NCBI RefSeq assembly: GCF_964253085.1
Contig: NZ_CAXUQH020000001.1
Location: forward strand, 6,882,001-6,946,000
DNA: 64,000 nucleotides
Direction of reading: 5' to 3'
From: Paenibacillus_E sp964253085
GTDB taxonomy: Bacteria; Bacillota; Bacilli; Paenibacillales; NBRC-103111
The notes under the pieces were generated by a model. It was not told the DNA's origin. It saw only the letters and a program-made list of their open reading frames with translations, and searched no databases. Made by a program: the position numbers and the translations under genes. Positions 1 to 9,607 of the stretch are shown one piece after another; within the stretch, counting starts at the first letter, position 1, and the number at the start of each line of letters is the position of its first letter.

Positions 1-1225
1 CCGTTTTGTTCACGAGCGTTTCATTAAACGCCTGCGCCTCCGGATACGACTCCGTCGCATTGATATGAACCCCATATAGAGCGTTGTAGGTACTGCCTGC
101 GCCTACGAGCGTATTCAAATCAGCGGCTCCACCCTGGCGCTGTCCAATATCGCCATAATCCGGATGCCCGGAATCGTGGCCTTCGGAGCCGTAGCCTTTC
201 AGCAGCACCATTTGGCCCAGCCCATCTGTCGCATTGTACACTTTCTTCGTCTCATCCAACGTCTTCGTAAATGGATTCGTTGCCTGACTCGCGAAGTTCA
301 TCGGAATACGCTGAACAACGAGATCTGGCACCTTGTCAGCACCCACGGGATTGTTCATGATACTGCGATAAGCAATGGCGCCATCCTGCCAATCGACAGT
401 GCTATCGGCGTTGGCGTCACCAGTAATAACCACCTTCGCGCTCGGAAGAGGATCTGTCGCTGTCATTCCGCTGGCTCGATAGATCCAAGCTCCGCTCCAT
501 AGCCCTGTTCGTGAGTAGCCTGTTTTGGCAACGGTCTGCTCCTTCACGCGTCCATTGTTATCCGAGCTCTCGTAGACCGAATTCGTCCATAAGCCCCCGG
601 CAAGCTGGTTCGTATTCACGAAGCCATACATGTAGTCGACCGAAGCAGCATCCGCTGTTGGTGTGCCAGTAACGGACTTGATGGTGTCACCAGTTCCCGT
701 GACGGCGGTATACATTTTATTCCCGGCGAACGCAGCACCAGCTTGCGTGCTCCTGACTGAAAGTAAATTGTGATTGCGAATGTCAATCGTATTTACTTTC
801 GTGGCGCCATTTTCCGCAATATTCGTGATGTCAAAAAGCAAAGTATTATTTACAACTTTCATCTGGACCGAAACCACAATGTTGATCGAGGATAATGTAA
901 GCGTATACAATACAGTGTCTGATCCAGTTGTTTAAAATGAAACCGTGGGGGTGTACGCCGTACCATTGATATACACCTGATTCAGCGTATCCTCTGAACC
1001 GTACATAACGGCGCCATTCGCTAACCAAGTGTACTGGTTCACTTTCGGAAATGCGGTGTCCACATTCACTTGAAGCACGGAGCTGGCAATGGTTTGCGTT
1101 GCTGCATAAGCTTTGCTAACCATCACGTTGGATAAAGGTTCGCTTGCGATTGATCCAACCTGTAATGCGACTAACGCCGAGAATGCAAAACCTAATTTCC
1201 ACCTCAAACTTCCCCTTTGAATCAT
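1..1225 (-). pseudogene. GH101 endo-alpha-N-acetylgalactosaminidase, 5' part, with in-frame stop
   Basis: The minus-strand frame starts at an ATG (1225, GGAGG eight bases upstream; a TTG at 1228 is possible) with a signal peptide, then meets a TAA at 932-934. The same frame continues after the stop to the window edge and reads as a clear GH101 protein. Segments such as DWQDGAIAYRSIMNN, QRIPMNFASQATNPF and KGYGSEGHDSGHPDYGD match the family, which releases Gal-beta-1,3-GalNAc from mucin-type O-glycans. The part before the stop aligns with the family's N-terminal sandwich region, so the stop replaces one codon rather than ending a separate gene. The catalytic Asp and Glu lie beyond the edge. 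It follows the transporter and regulator genes and is probably co-transcribed. A base-calling error is possible. Family call is firm; inactivity is uncertain. Confidence 0.85.
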
Positions 1226-1336
1226 CAATTCATCCTCCCTTTTAATGACTAATCGACTTCCCCCCTACTATATCACCGAAATTACGGCTATACGCTTGAT
1301 ACATTTTGTTCTTACATGATGTTTTTTGGCGATAGC

Positions 1337-2971
1337 TCATTCTTTCTTCAAGCTCTCTCGATACGCCTTCGGGCTATACCCTGTCATCTTTTTGAAAATA
1401 CGACTGAAATGCTCCGGGTTTAGGTATCCAATTCGCTCCGAAATATCCGAAATTCGGTTCCCTGATTCGAGCAGCTGCTTCGCCTCGTCAATACGCAGCT
1501 TCGTCAAATAGTGAATGAAATTGCAGCCGACTTCTTTGACGAACTGCTTGCTCAAATAACTCTCACTCACACCAACCATCTCACTAATCAGTGACTGGTT
1601 AACCTCCTCACGATAGTGCATATCGAGGAATTTCTTCGCGCTGGCAATCGGTGCGCTCATACGTGCTGCGTTCATTTCAGTGTGTCCATGAATGACGGTA
1701 TGCGTTCGATGACATAGCTCTCGGATGTAGCTGAGTGTTTCCTCTAACGTTTCTAACTGCTTGATCGCCTCGAAAGGGTTGCGTGAAGTCGGCTGGACTT
1801 CCTCAATCCGAATATCCTTGGCATAGAGAATAGCCCCAAGCTCCCATAGCACGTCTCCAAAAAAGCTCCGCAGCTTATCCGGATGCTCCTGCTTGGCACC
1901 TGCTAATCGCTTATCTAGCTCTTCATATACACGTACCCATTGAGTGCTGTCCACCTGCCTCAATGCTTGCGGCAAAGCTAGCTTCCATGCCCTCAAATCC
2001 TCCCATAGCCCTTGCTTGCTCCCGTTTTTATGACTCTGTGATTCTGGATAGAAGAGCTTGCCTAAGCCCTCATAATAACTCCGAGCCGCCAGTTGCTGCG
2101 CTTGATGGTACAGCCGGCTCCACTCCTTGAAGCCATTTGCCAAGTCGCTAATTCCTACCGATATCGCCGCATTGACATACTGCAGCAAACGCGTCTGAAT
2201 CATTGTCAGCATGCTTTGAATTTTCGTGCGAATTACCGATTCGCTGCGATCCTGCGGGAAGGCACACATGATGACATACTCACCTAGCTCACGACGAACA
2301 ATTTCATGGCGTATCGACATCTCCTGAAGCACAGACTGTATCGTTTGTTGAATGAAGCCATGCGTTCGTGTCGTATCAATGCCTCTTGCAACGTGAATAA
2401 CAATGACCATTTCATTCGTTTCGTTAAACAAATTCGTCCCCGATACCCCCAATTGAACGAACGCTTCGGCATCTTCTTGAGGATCAAAGTCCAATAGCTT
2501 GTGCAGGAGCGCGTCCTTATCTGGACTAGGCATCTGCAGCTTGTCCTCTTTCCCTACACTTTCCACATTCGGTACAGGGCTGATTTGTCCTAACTCTTTC
2601 ACAGCCTTCGTAATGATAGGGCGAATATGCTCCTCATCCATATCCACTTTCACGATATAATCGAGCGCTCCCAGCAGGAACGCTTCCCGCACATAGCTAT
2701 AATCACTATAAGCACTCAGAATAATCGGAAGCGGACATTTCGGGAGGGCAGCCTCACGCAGCGCCTTCAATAGATCGATGCCGTTCATTCTTGGCATTTG
2801 AATATCGACGAGCAGAAGATCAATATCGCCACGTTGCTGAAGAAGAGCGAAGGCCTCTACGCCATCGCTCGCTTCACAGCTGATCTCTATATGGAATTTC
2901 TGCCAATCAAGCAAATGATGCAAGGCCAAGCGAACTAACGGTTCATCGTCTACGATCATCATTTTGTACAT
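1337..2971 (-). CDS. YesN-type response regulator with AraC HTH
   Basis: About 544 residues. The N-terminal receiver domain has the acidic pair in MIVDDE and the phosphoacceptor Asp56 in LLLVDIQMPRMNG. The C-terminal 100 residues form two AraC helix-turn-helix motifs, ending in the typical IGYLNPEHFSRIFKKMTGYSPKAYR. The start at 2971 is chosen because GGAGGAGG lies six bases upstream; a TTG start nine codons earlier would bury that site. It lies between the permease genes and GH101, with the partner YesM kinase at the head of the locus. The pair probably senses an extracellular sugar or the loaded binding protein and activates the transporter promoter. That role is inferred from the YesM/YesN family. 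Confidence 0.93.
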   Translation of the reverse strand: MYKMMIVDDEPLVRLALHHLLDWQKFHIEISCEASDGVEAFALLQQRGDIDLLLVDIQMPRMNGIDLLKALREAALPKCPLPIILSAYSDYSYVREAFLLGALDYIVKVDMDEEHIRPIITKAVKELGQISPVPNVESVGKEDKLQMPSPDKDALLHKLLDFDPQEDAEAFVQLGVSGTNLFNETNEMVIVIHVARGIDTTRTHGFIQQTIQSVLQEMSIRHEIVRRELGEYVIMCAFPQDRSESVIRTKIQSMLTMIQTRLLQYVNAAISVGISDLANGFKEWSRLYHQAQQLAARSYYEGLGKLFYPESQSHKNGSKQGLWEDLRAWKLALPQALRQVDSTQWVRVYEELDKRLAGAKQEHPDKLRSFFGDVLWELGAILYAKDIRIEEVQPTSRNPFEAIKQLETLEETLSYIRELCHRTHTVIHGHTEMNAARMSAPIASAKKFLDMHYREEVNQSLISEMVGVSESYLSKQFVKEVGCNFIHYLTKLRIDEAKQLLESGNRISDISERIGYLNPEHFSRIFKKMTGYSPKAYRESLKKE

Positions 2972-3016
2972 GGGAGTCCTCCTCCTAGAGATGCTCAACT
3001 GTTCTTATATCAACGG

Positions 3017-3868
3017 CTACCCTTTGATCGCACCGTCCATCAGTCCTTTGAAGATGTACCTTTGAAAAACCAGATAGAACAGCATACTAGGCAAGAGCAC
3101 TAGAATAATACCTGCGCAAAGTGCTACCAGATCCGATGTTCGTTCACTAACGAAAGACATAAGAGCCGTCGGCAGCGTCGCCAATTCTTTCTTGGGCATA
3201 TATAAATTTTGCAAATAAATATCATTCATGATCGTCACACTTTTCAGAATACCAAGTGTAGCCGTTGCAGGCAGCAGCAGAGGGAAAATAATCGAGCGAA
3301 ATACTCGGAAATACGACGCCCCATCCATCATCGCGCTTTCATCTAATTGCTGGGAAATTTTCTCTAGAAACTGAATGTAAATGTAAATTTGCATAATATC
3401 CGTGCCCACATAAATGAGCAATGGCGCCCCCAGCGTATTGTACAAATGCATCGAGTGGATGAGTTGAAACCGAGCGATTTCTGTCGTGTAGGCTGGGATA
3501 ATCATAGAAACAATGAACAACAGCAGCACTATTTTTTTAAGCTTAAAATCGAATCGATTCAAGATAAAGGCTGTCATTGTGCCAAGCAAGGCATTACCCG
3601 CCATACTCACCACAACCAGCACGAAGGTGTTGCGCAAGCCTAATAAAATGTGGCCATCATGGAAGGCTTTAACGTAATTATCGAAATAAAATAGATGGCT
3701 AGGCAGCGAAAATGGCGAGGTCGCTCCCAGCTCCGCATTCGTCTTCAATGAACCGAAAACGACGAGAAGAATTGGAATAAAGACGATCAAGCACATGCCT
3801 ATAAAAAGTATATAGTACAGTACGTTGCTGAGCAATTGACGTTTATTTTCAGATAGAGAGGTGTTCAT
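3017..3868 (-). CDS. CUT1 sugar ABC transporter permease, MalG type
   Basis: 283 residues with six predicted membrane helices and the EAA-type loop for contacting the ATPase (SAMMDGASYFRVFRSIIFPLL, centred near residue 190). The C-terminal YIFKGLMDGAIKG is typical of MalG-type subunits. The start codon immediately follows the stop codon of the upstream permease, so the two are translationally coupled. No ATPase gene is nearby; CUT1 systems in this group commonly use a shared MsmX-type ATPase encoded elsewhere. The substrate is unknown. The linked GH101 suggests galacto-N-biose or another mucin-derived sugar, which is an inference from context only. Confidence 0.93.
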   Translation of the reverse strand: MNTSLSENKRQLLSNVLYYILFIGMCLIVFIPILLVVFGSLKTNAELGATSPFSLPSHLFYFDNYVKAFHDGHILLGLRNTFVLVVVSMAGNALLGTMTAFILNRFDFKLKKIVLLLFIVSMIIPAYTTEIARFQLIHSMHLYNTLGAPLLIYVGTDIMQIYIYIQFLEKISQQLDESAMMDGASYFRVFRSIIFPLLLPATATLGILKSVTIMNDIYLQNLYMPKKELATLPTALMSFVSERTSDLVALCAGIILVLLPSMLFYLVFQRYIFKGLMDGAIKG

Positions 3869-4750
3869 TTATGCTTCACTCCGATCTTTAATGATCCAAT
3901 TTTGCAGGGACGAGAAGCCGATAATGAGGATCAGAAGAGAAACTGCCATAGCCGAAGCAAGGCCGTAATTGTTGTAAGTAAACGCCGTTTGCAGCGAAAA
4001 TAATCCAAAGGTAGAGCTTGCTGTTCCAGGCCCGCCCCCTGTCATAACATAAGGAATATCGTATTGCAGCAGCGCGCCTGAAATGTTCAGGAACAGAATA
4101 ATTTCCATCACACGCCGAATCCCAGGCAGCGTAATATGGCGCAGCTGCTTCCAAAAGCCCGCTCCATCCATTTTGGCAGCTTCATAGAGATCCGTTGGAA
4201 TGGACTGCAAGCCAGCTAAGATCAGAATGATATGTACACCGCTGAAGCGCCATACAGATACGGCGACTAGCGAATAATTGACGACATTCAAGTTACTTAA
4301 CCAGCCCGTAATGAGTGACTCCAAACCCACCGCTTTCAGCAGCTCGTTCAGCGGACCATTCACAGGATTATAGATGTAGCTAAACATGTATGCGACTGCG
4401 ATGCCATTAATAATGTACGGCATAAGCACCGTGAAACGGAAAAACGAACTCCCACGCATTGTGCGATTCAGCAGCACCGCTGTCATGACTTCAACCGGGA
4501 TGAAGAGCAAATGTACGACGAAATAGATGCCATTATTGCCTATGGCTTTCCATGCGTCGGGAAAATCAAACAATAGCTTACGGTAGTTTTCGAATCCGAT
4601 ATACTTCAAACTCTCACTGTAGCCATCCCAATTTGTGATGCTGTATCGAAACAATTGAAAGGTGGGATAGATGAGAAATAATAGCATGAGTGCGACTGGA
4701 ACAAACAAAAACGACCCGATAATAACCTTCTTCTGTAAGGTATAGCTCAT
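3869..4750 (-). CDS. CUT1 sugar ABC transporter permease, MalF type
   Basis: About 293 residues with six membrane helices and the EAA loop (EAAKMDGAGFWKQLRHITLPG) near residue 190. It is the first of two permeases and sits 70 bases after the binding-protein gene. ATG 4750 is preferred over the TTG three codons upstream because the GAGTG element lies at a better distance. The periplasmic-type extension of enteric MalF is absent, as is usual in Firmicutes. It should form a heterodimer with the product of the next gene. Confidence 0.92.
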   Translation of the reverse strand: MSYTLQKKVIIGSFLFVPVALMLLFLIYPTFQLFRYSITNWDGYSESLKYIGFENYRKLLFDFPDAWKAIGNNGIYFVVHLLFIPVEVMTAVLLNRTMRGSSFFRFTVLMPYIINGIAVAYMFSYIYNPVNGPLNELLKAVGLESLITGWLSNLNVVNYSLVAVSVWRFSGVHIILILAGLQSIPTDLYEAAKMDGAGFWKQLRHITLPGIRRVMEIILFLNISGALLQYDIPYVMTGGGPGTASSTFGLFSLQTAFTYNNYGLASAMAVSLLILIIGFSSLQNWIIKDRSEA

Positions 4751-4820
4751 GCCACTCACTCCTTTTGGATGGAAAAAGGGTACTATTCCGTCTTTCTCAA
4801 ATAGTACCCTGTATGAACGC

Positions 4821-6140
4821 TTACTTCGTTATGGAATCGATGGATTTCTTCCATTTCTCGTTGAGTTCTTTTTCAACTGCATCAATCGGTTTACCAGCGA
4901 AAATACTTTGCGCCGCTTTCTTAGGATCAAATTGCGCTGCAGCACTCACCTTGGCATACGTTTCGTCTGTTCCGTAGTAGATGAATGGTTTGTATGGGTA
5001 CGTCGTTGTCCATTTATTGAAAAATGGCAGCTCAGACGTCACGCCGTTGACCGTCGAGAACTGTTGCAGCTTATTAATAAACGGCGTGTAGACGTCTTTA
5101 CTAAACATCCACTCGTAGAAGGCTTTGGCTTCTTCCAGGTTTTTCGTGTTCTTATTAATACCGACGTTATTGTCGGACATCATGATGGATTGCAGATCTG
5201 TGCTTGTCGTTTCGCGGAATGGCAGCGGGAATACGGCTAAATCGTCATCCTTCTTCACTTTCTCCATATAGGACGCATAATACCATTGTCCGAGTGCGAT
5301 CATGGCCGATTTATTCGCTTCAAAGGATTGTGTCGATTGGTCAAAAGAAACAGACAGCGCATCTGGACCCGCATACTTTTTATCCGCAATCTCCTTAATG
5401 ACCTTACCCACCTTGTCAAACGTGCTGCCAGCAGCAAATGGTGCCGGATTCTTCGCTAGATTCGCCAAGAACTGTTCATCGCCAGACAAAATGTGTGGAC
5501 CAAACTCCATCAGCGGATAGAACGTCCAATCATCCTTCCCGCCGATCGCGAGTGGTGTGTATTTGCCGTTTGCTTTTACTTTCTCTAGAGTTGCCATGAA
5601 TTCTGGAAACGTTTTCGGAACTTCGATGCCTAATTCTTTAAATATACTAGGATGGTAGTACACAAATTCGGAGAACGATACGAGCGGAACACCGAGCACT
5701 TTGCCATCGACCTTGGTCGGGTATTTATTGTTTTTGACCGCATTCAAATCATCGAGAGGCAGCAAGGCTTGTTTATAGATTTGGAATTGCGCAGGCTTTA
5801 AGTACATCAGATCCGGTAAATCGTTAGCTGCTAGTCTAACTTTGAGATATTGGCCGCCGTTATCCGGCACCTTCTCCACTTCAACCGATACATTCGGCTT
5901 CAGCTTCGTATATTCTTTCACCTTCTCTGTCCAGAAATCCAAATCTGCCTTCGTGTCCCACATCGCAAGCTTCAGCTTGACGGGCTCTGCTGGCTTGGCT
6001 GTTGCTGCTGCCTTCGTCGCTTCAGGCACTGATGAACTTGCCGTCGTGCTAGCTTCGTCTTTGGATCCACACCCTGTCAAAGCAGTCATGGCGACGACCC
6101 CCATCAAAGCCACTGAACTTACCCATTTTCGTTTACTCAT
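4821..6140 (-). CDS. Extracellular sugar-binding lipoprotein (CUT1 family)
   Basis: 439 residues. The lipoprotein signal is clear, with the lipobox LTGC placing the acylated cysteine at residue 24, followed by an Ala/Thr/Ser-rich linker and a family 1 solute-binding fold starting at KLKLAMWDTKADLDFW. It would capture an oligosaccharide at the membrane surface and deliver it to the two downstream permeases. The 104-base gap to the kinase gene holds an inverted repeat (6162-6202) and probably a promoter, so transporter expression may be separate from that of the kinase. The ligand cannot be told from sequence. Confidence 0.93.
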   Translation of the reverse strand: MSKRKWVSSVALMGVVAMTALTGCGSKDEASTTASSSVPEATKAAATAKPAEPVKLKLAMWDTKADLDFWTEKVKEYTKLKPNVSVEVEKVPDNGGQYLKVRLAANDLPDLMYLKPAQFQIYKQALLPLDDLNAVKNNKYPTKVDGKVLGVPLVSFSEFVYYHPSIFKELGIEVPKTFPEFMATLEKVKANGKYTPLAIGGKDDWTFYPLMEFGPHILSGDEQFLANLAKNPAPFAAGSTFDKVGKVIKEIADKKYAGPDALSVSFDQSTQSFEANKSAMIALGQWYYASYMEKVKKDDDLAVFPLPFRETTSTDLQSIMMSDNNVGINKNTKNLEEAKAFYEWMFSKDVYTPFINKLQQFSTVNGVTSELPFFNKWTTTYPYKPFIYYGTDETYAKVSAAAQFDPKKAAQSIFAGKPIDAVEKELNEKWKKSIDSITK

Positions 6141-6161
6141 TGCGTTAACCCTCCACCTGGT

Positions 6162-6202
6162 ATCGATTAGGTTGTTTGTACCTTGCTTTAATCATAATCG
6201 AT
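6162..6202. promoter_or_regulatory. Inverted repeat ATCGATTA / TAATCGAT before the sugar-binding gene
   Basis: Two perfect 8-base arms (6162-6169 and 6195-6202) separated by 25 bases lie in the 104-base gap between the kinase stop and the binding-protein start. The spacing, about three helical turns centre to centre, suits a dimeric regulator such as the YesN-type protein of this locus. Use as an operator is inferred. Confidence 0.35.
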
Positions 6203-6244
6203 GAAAAGAGACGCTCGAATGATCGTTTTTGCCCATTACTTGAT

Positions 6245-8041
6245 CTATTTTGAACTAACGTCAGGATCTTCACTGTGACTTCGAATGACAGGCACGATAA
6301 TTTCCACCCTCGTCCCCGTCGGCGCAAGCCGTTCAATCGTGACGCCATATTCAGCTCCGTAATGCAGGCCAATTCGTTTGTGAACATTCAGAATACCCAT
6401 GCCGCTAAACGTATCATCCTGATCCGAAGCGGCCAGCTTCTCGATCAGTTCGTCTTGAATGCCGACGCCATCATCCGCGATGACAACATGCAGCCGTTCA
6501 CCTTCCTTGCGAATCTCAATCGTAATCAAACCGTTGGTTTCTTTACTTACCAAACCGTGTGTGATCGCATTTTCGAGAATCGGCTGCAGCAGCAGCTTCA
6601 AAATATAGAACGACGTCGCTGAAGGATCCACATCCCATTTGACCTCAAATTTATTGCCGTAGCGTGTTTCCATGATGAAAATATACTGCTTCAGATTTTC
6701 GATTTCATCCGAAAGCAGCGTCAAACTGCCTCCGCGATTAAAGGAGGACGATACGAGACGAATCAACGCCTGCGTCATATTGCGAATATTATCGACCCTA
6801 GAGATCATAGCCATGAGCTTAATGGAATTGAGTGTATTAATGAGAAAATGCGGATTAATCTGCGATTGCATAGCAGCGAACTCGGCCTTCTGCTTCGCTT
6901 TCTCCTGCAGCTCCGTTTGCTTAATCAACAGCTTGATTTGATCCATCATATGGTTAAAAGTACGACCGAGCGTCACCGTCTCTGCGCTGCCAGAGGCTTC
7001 AATTTTGGTATTGAGATTGCCTTCCATGACACGGGACATTTTGACGACGAGGACATGAATCGGCTTCATTAAGTAATGCAGCAAATAGAAGGATATGAAC
7101 AAGAAAATAACCGTGATGACAGCTGTAGCGAAAAGGAGAAGCTCATAAATGCTGTTATATTTGGCGGTCAATTCACCATATGGAATCTTGTATACTACTT
7201 TCCAATCTGCAATGCCCACCGTCGCATACGTAACCAACATCTTCTCGCCATCAATGGTGTCAACGAAGTTGCCTTCCGTCCCCTTCGAAATACGCTCCAT
7301 GAGCGAAGCATCCACTTCGTGTTCGTCCGGTGGTAAATTATAGCTGGACGCGATGACATCTCCGTCGGCAGTCACAATGCGAAACGCGGACGAGCCGCTG
7401 ATCGGATTTTGCCACAGCATCTTTTCGAAATAGTCCGTACTGAATACGAAATAAATAAAATCTACATTGTGCAGCATCTGATAATAGCTCGGTCTGATCG
7501 TCGTCACTATGCTGGTTGAAGTGGGGGAACCATACAGCACACCCATTTGCTTACCGATAAAATGCACATGATCTTGTTCCGAAATGGTCTTCGAATACCA
7601 ACTCGACGTTCGCAGTCCGGAATCACTGACGGCCAAATCCTTGAGATACGAATAGCTGCCGCCGTTTTTGAAAAAGAAATTGACTGACTGCACCCTGCCT
7701 GACATCGAGGAGCTGTACTTGCCCAGCGCTTTCGAAAGGTCATTCGAGTACGGCTGCCGCTCATTAGAGCTGGACTCATTCATCAGAGTCGCTGTCTCGA
7801 GAATTTCCGAATCCATGCCAACCGCTGCCGAGAAGGTGACCACATTATTGATCTCCTGCTCGATCGAGTACTTAACCGCATGCAGGGTTTGCTGTGATCG
7901 ATCCGTTGTCTGCTGAATTAAGTCTCGTTTATACACCTGCAAAATCGTCGCGGAGATCGTGATGATCGGCAGGACCACCATCGTAAACAGTAAAATATAA
8001 AGGGTCGTGGACGTTTTCCATGGTTTTCGCAATCGATTCAT
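6245..8041 (-). CDS. YesM-type sensor histidine kinase
   Basis: 598 residues. Membrane helices at about residues 13-35 and 300-325 flank an extracellular sensor domain of about 260 residues (dCache-like). A HAMP segment follows, then the His_kinase domain with the phosphorylated His398 in INPHFLINTLNS, and an HATPase domain with an N-box (LLQPILENAITHG) and G-boxes (DDGVGIQ and GMGILNVHKRI). It is the first gene of the locus and pairs with the YesN-type regulator at 1337-2971. Such pairs generally control neighbouring sugar transporters and glycosidases in Paenibacillus and Bacillus. Confidence 0.94.
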   Translation of the reverse strand: MNRLRKPWKTSTTLYILLFTMVVLPIITISATILQVYKRDLIQQTTDRSQQTLHAVKYSIEQEINNVVTFSAAVGMDSEILETATLMNESSSNERQPYSNDLSKALGKYSSSMSGRVQSVNFFFKNGGSYSYLKDLAVSDSGLRTSSWYSKTISEQDHVHFIGKQMGVLYGSPTSTSIVTTIRPSYYQMLHNVDFIYFVFSTDYFEKMLWQNPISGSSAFRIVTADGDVIASSYNLPPDEHEVDASLMERISKGTEGNFVDTIDGEKMLVTYATVGIADWKVVYKIPYGELTAKYNSIYELLLFATAVITVIFLFISFYLLHYLMKPIHVLVVKMSRVMEGNLNTKIEASGSAETVTLGRTFNHMMDQIKLLIKQTELQEKAKQKAEFAAMQSQINPHFLINTLNSIKLMAMISRVDNIRNMTQALIRLVSSSFNRGGSLTLLSDEIENLKQYIFIMETRYGNKFEVKWDVDPSATSFYILKLLLQPILENAITHGLVSKETNGLITIEIRKEGERLHVVIADDGVGIQDELIEKLAASDQDDTFSGMGILNVHKRIGLHYGAEYGVTIERLAPTGTRVEIIVPVIRSHSEDPDVSSK

Positions 8042-8210
8042 ATGTGGCCTCGCATCCGATTGGTAGATTGATAGGAATAATGATTTGAAGATAATGATAG
8101 CATATCACTTGTTGGTTTAAGAGCAACTCCCCGCCTTTTATTTATTGTTTAATCCGCAAAAAAATGCTACGCTAAATAATGTAATATTAATAATACAGGA
8201 GGGCGTAAGG

Positions 8211-8357
8211 ATGAAAAATGAACAAGAAAAGCCTATGTATTACGATGGAAGCGGTACGATTCAATTTCCGAAGAAAATGCCAGATTCCAAGGATATCATT
8301 ATTAAACCCGTAGGTGTGACAATCGAGCACGTTCAGATTCCTTACTTTCCTTACTGA
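8211..8357 (+). CDS. Small peptide of unknown function (48 aa)
   Basis: This 48-residue frame starts at ATG 8211 with GGAGGGCGTAAGG just upstream. The peptide has no membrane helix or signal peptide. It starts MKNEQEKPMYYDGSGTIQFP and ends VQIPYFPY, with a charged middle. A strong terminator begins 35 bases after the stop, so this is a free-standing transcription unit, divergent from the kinase gene. I do not recognise the family. The aromatic, proline-containing C-terminus could suit a peptide precursor, but no modification enzyme lies next to it. Confidence 0.6.
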   Translation: MKNEQEKPMYYDGSGTIQFPKKMPDSKDIIIKPVGVTIEHVQIPYFPY

Positions 8358-8391
8358 TAGAGATTTCACTTTGAACCTTCCAAAGAAGTTT

Positions 8392-8436
8392 AAGGCCATC
8401 CCCAAGATTTTACCTCAAGGGATGGCTTTTGTTTTT
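8392..8436 (+). terminator. Rho-independent terminator after the small peptide gene
   Basis: The stem AGGCCATCCC / GGGATGGCTT encloses a 16-base loop and is followed by TTTGTTTTT. Confidence 0.85.
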
Positions 8437-8557
8437 CCGTGAATAAACACAACTTTAGAACTGTTGTCCTTTGGTAACTTTTACCTTAAAATAAATAAGG
8501 AAACTAAAGGAAATTTGTTGAAAGTTAGGAAATTTACTTAGGCGGTGAATTTTATTC

Positions 8558-9595
8558 ATGAGTTATCAATCACATGTGAAAAATAACCAATCGTCAGAAC
8601 AACACGATAAACAGACCCAATCTAACAGTTCAGCTAAACAGACTGGAACAGCGGATCGCATGTCCCCTTTTTCCACTTCACATATCGCACAACTACAGAG
8701 AACCATCGGAAATCGCGCCGTCGCTCAATTATTTAGATCTCAAACACAAGCACAACCAGAGAAACCCATTCAGACAAAAAAAAATAACACTGGCATGCCC
8801 GATAATTTGAAATCAGGTGTTGAAAACCTATCCGGGTTGTCCATGGATTCCGTTAAAGTGCATTACAATTCTGATAAACCTGCTCAGCTGCAAGCCTTAG
8901 CTTATGCGCAAGGGAATGACATCCATGTAGGACCTGGTCAAGAGCAGCATTTGCCGCATGAGGCTTGGCATGTCGTCCAACAACGCCAAGGTAGAGTAGC
9001 ACCTACGCAGCAAGCTGGGGGCGTCGCCATTAATGATGACCACGGATTAGAATCCGAAGCCGATCATATGGGAGCGAAAGCATCTGATTTGGGCGGAGAA
9101 CGTATGCAAATGCAGAGATCGGACAACGATAGTTTAGTAAGTGGAGAGGCATCATCCTCTTCGGATACGATCCAAAAGGTGGCTGCCACCCTATACGATG
9201 GATTGGATGCCAATGATCCAAGTACGTATGATGTCGGTGGTGGTCATTCCTATGCCGATCACGGGGCGCATACAACGGAAGAACAGCAGCGCGAGCGCTT
9301 GAAAAGCGGTACCGCGCCTTCGGGTCGGGTGAGTAAAGTGCCAACAGGTAAAGCCGCTTCGAAATTCGTTTCGGATGATAAGCATAAGGCGGCTTTCACC
9401 AGTGCTTACAGTACTTTGGTAACTAAAAATGCACCGAAGCAAAAGCTTGTCGGCATGGGTACCGTGATCAGCGTGCCAGGTGCAGGGGTCGGCTATCTCC
9501 GTGATGGCACAGAGGTCACATGCGATCAAGTCCAATTAGATATTCAGCCAGACAATGGCAAGTTGAAAATCAATACGATGTTTCCAGTAAGTTAG
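8558..9595 (+). CDS. DUF4157 protein with C-terminal toxin-like domain
   Basis: 345 residues. Residues 1-75 are a polar, disordered leader with no Sec signal. Residues 80-175 form a DUF4157 domain with a zinc-protease-like motif H134-E-A-W-H138 (LPHEAWHVVQQ) and a downstream acidic site in LESEADHMG, the possible third ligand. DUF4157 is often found on cargo of extracellular contractile injection systems and on other polymorphic toxins. Residues 208-345 form a separate domain beginning GGGHSYADHGAHTTEEQQ, rich in His (230, 235, 238), with a conserved-looking ASKFVSDDKHKAAF. This layout resembles ribonuclease-type toxins, but the activity is a guess. The next gene starts 12 bases on and is the likely immunity gene. 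No injection-system genes are in the window. Confidence 0.8.
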   Translation: MSYQSHVKNNQSSEQHDKQTQSNSSAKQTGTADRMSPFSTSHIAQLQRTIGNRAVAQLFRSQTQAQPEKPIQTKKNNTGMPDNLKSGVENLSGLSMDSVKVHYNSDKPAQLQALAYAQGNDIHVGPGQEQHLPHEAWHVVQQRQGRVAPTQQAGGVAINDDHGLESEADHMGAKASDLGGERMQMQRSDNDSLVSGEASSSSDTIQKVAATLYDGLDANDPSTYDVGGGHSYADHGAHTTEEQQRERLKSGTAPSGRVSKVPTGKAASKFVSDDKHKAAFTSAYSTLVTKNAPKQKLVGMGTVISVPGAGVGYLRDGTEVTCDQVQLDIQPDNGKLKINTMFPVS

Positions 9596-9607
9596 GAGGA
9601 TGAGGGC

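Noticed and set aside
164..502. 112-residue plus-strand frame
   Set aside because: It lies antisense to the GH101 reading frame, which has clear family motifs.
4749..5240. 163-residue plus-strand frame
   Set aside because: Antisense to the sugar-binding lipoprotein gene and rich in Phe/Arg/Cys, unlike a real protein.
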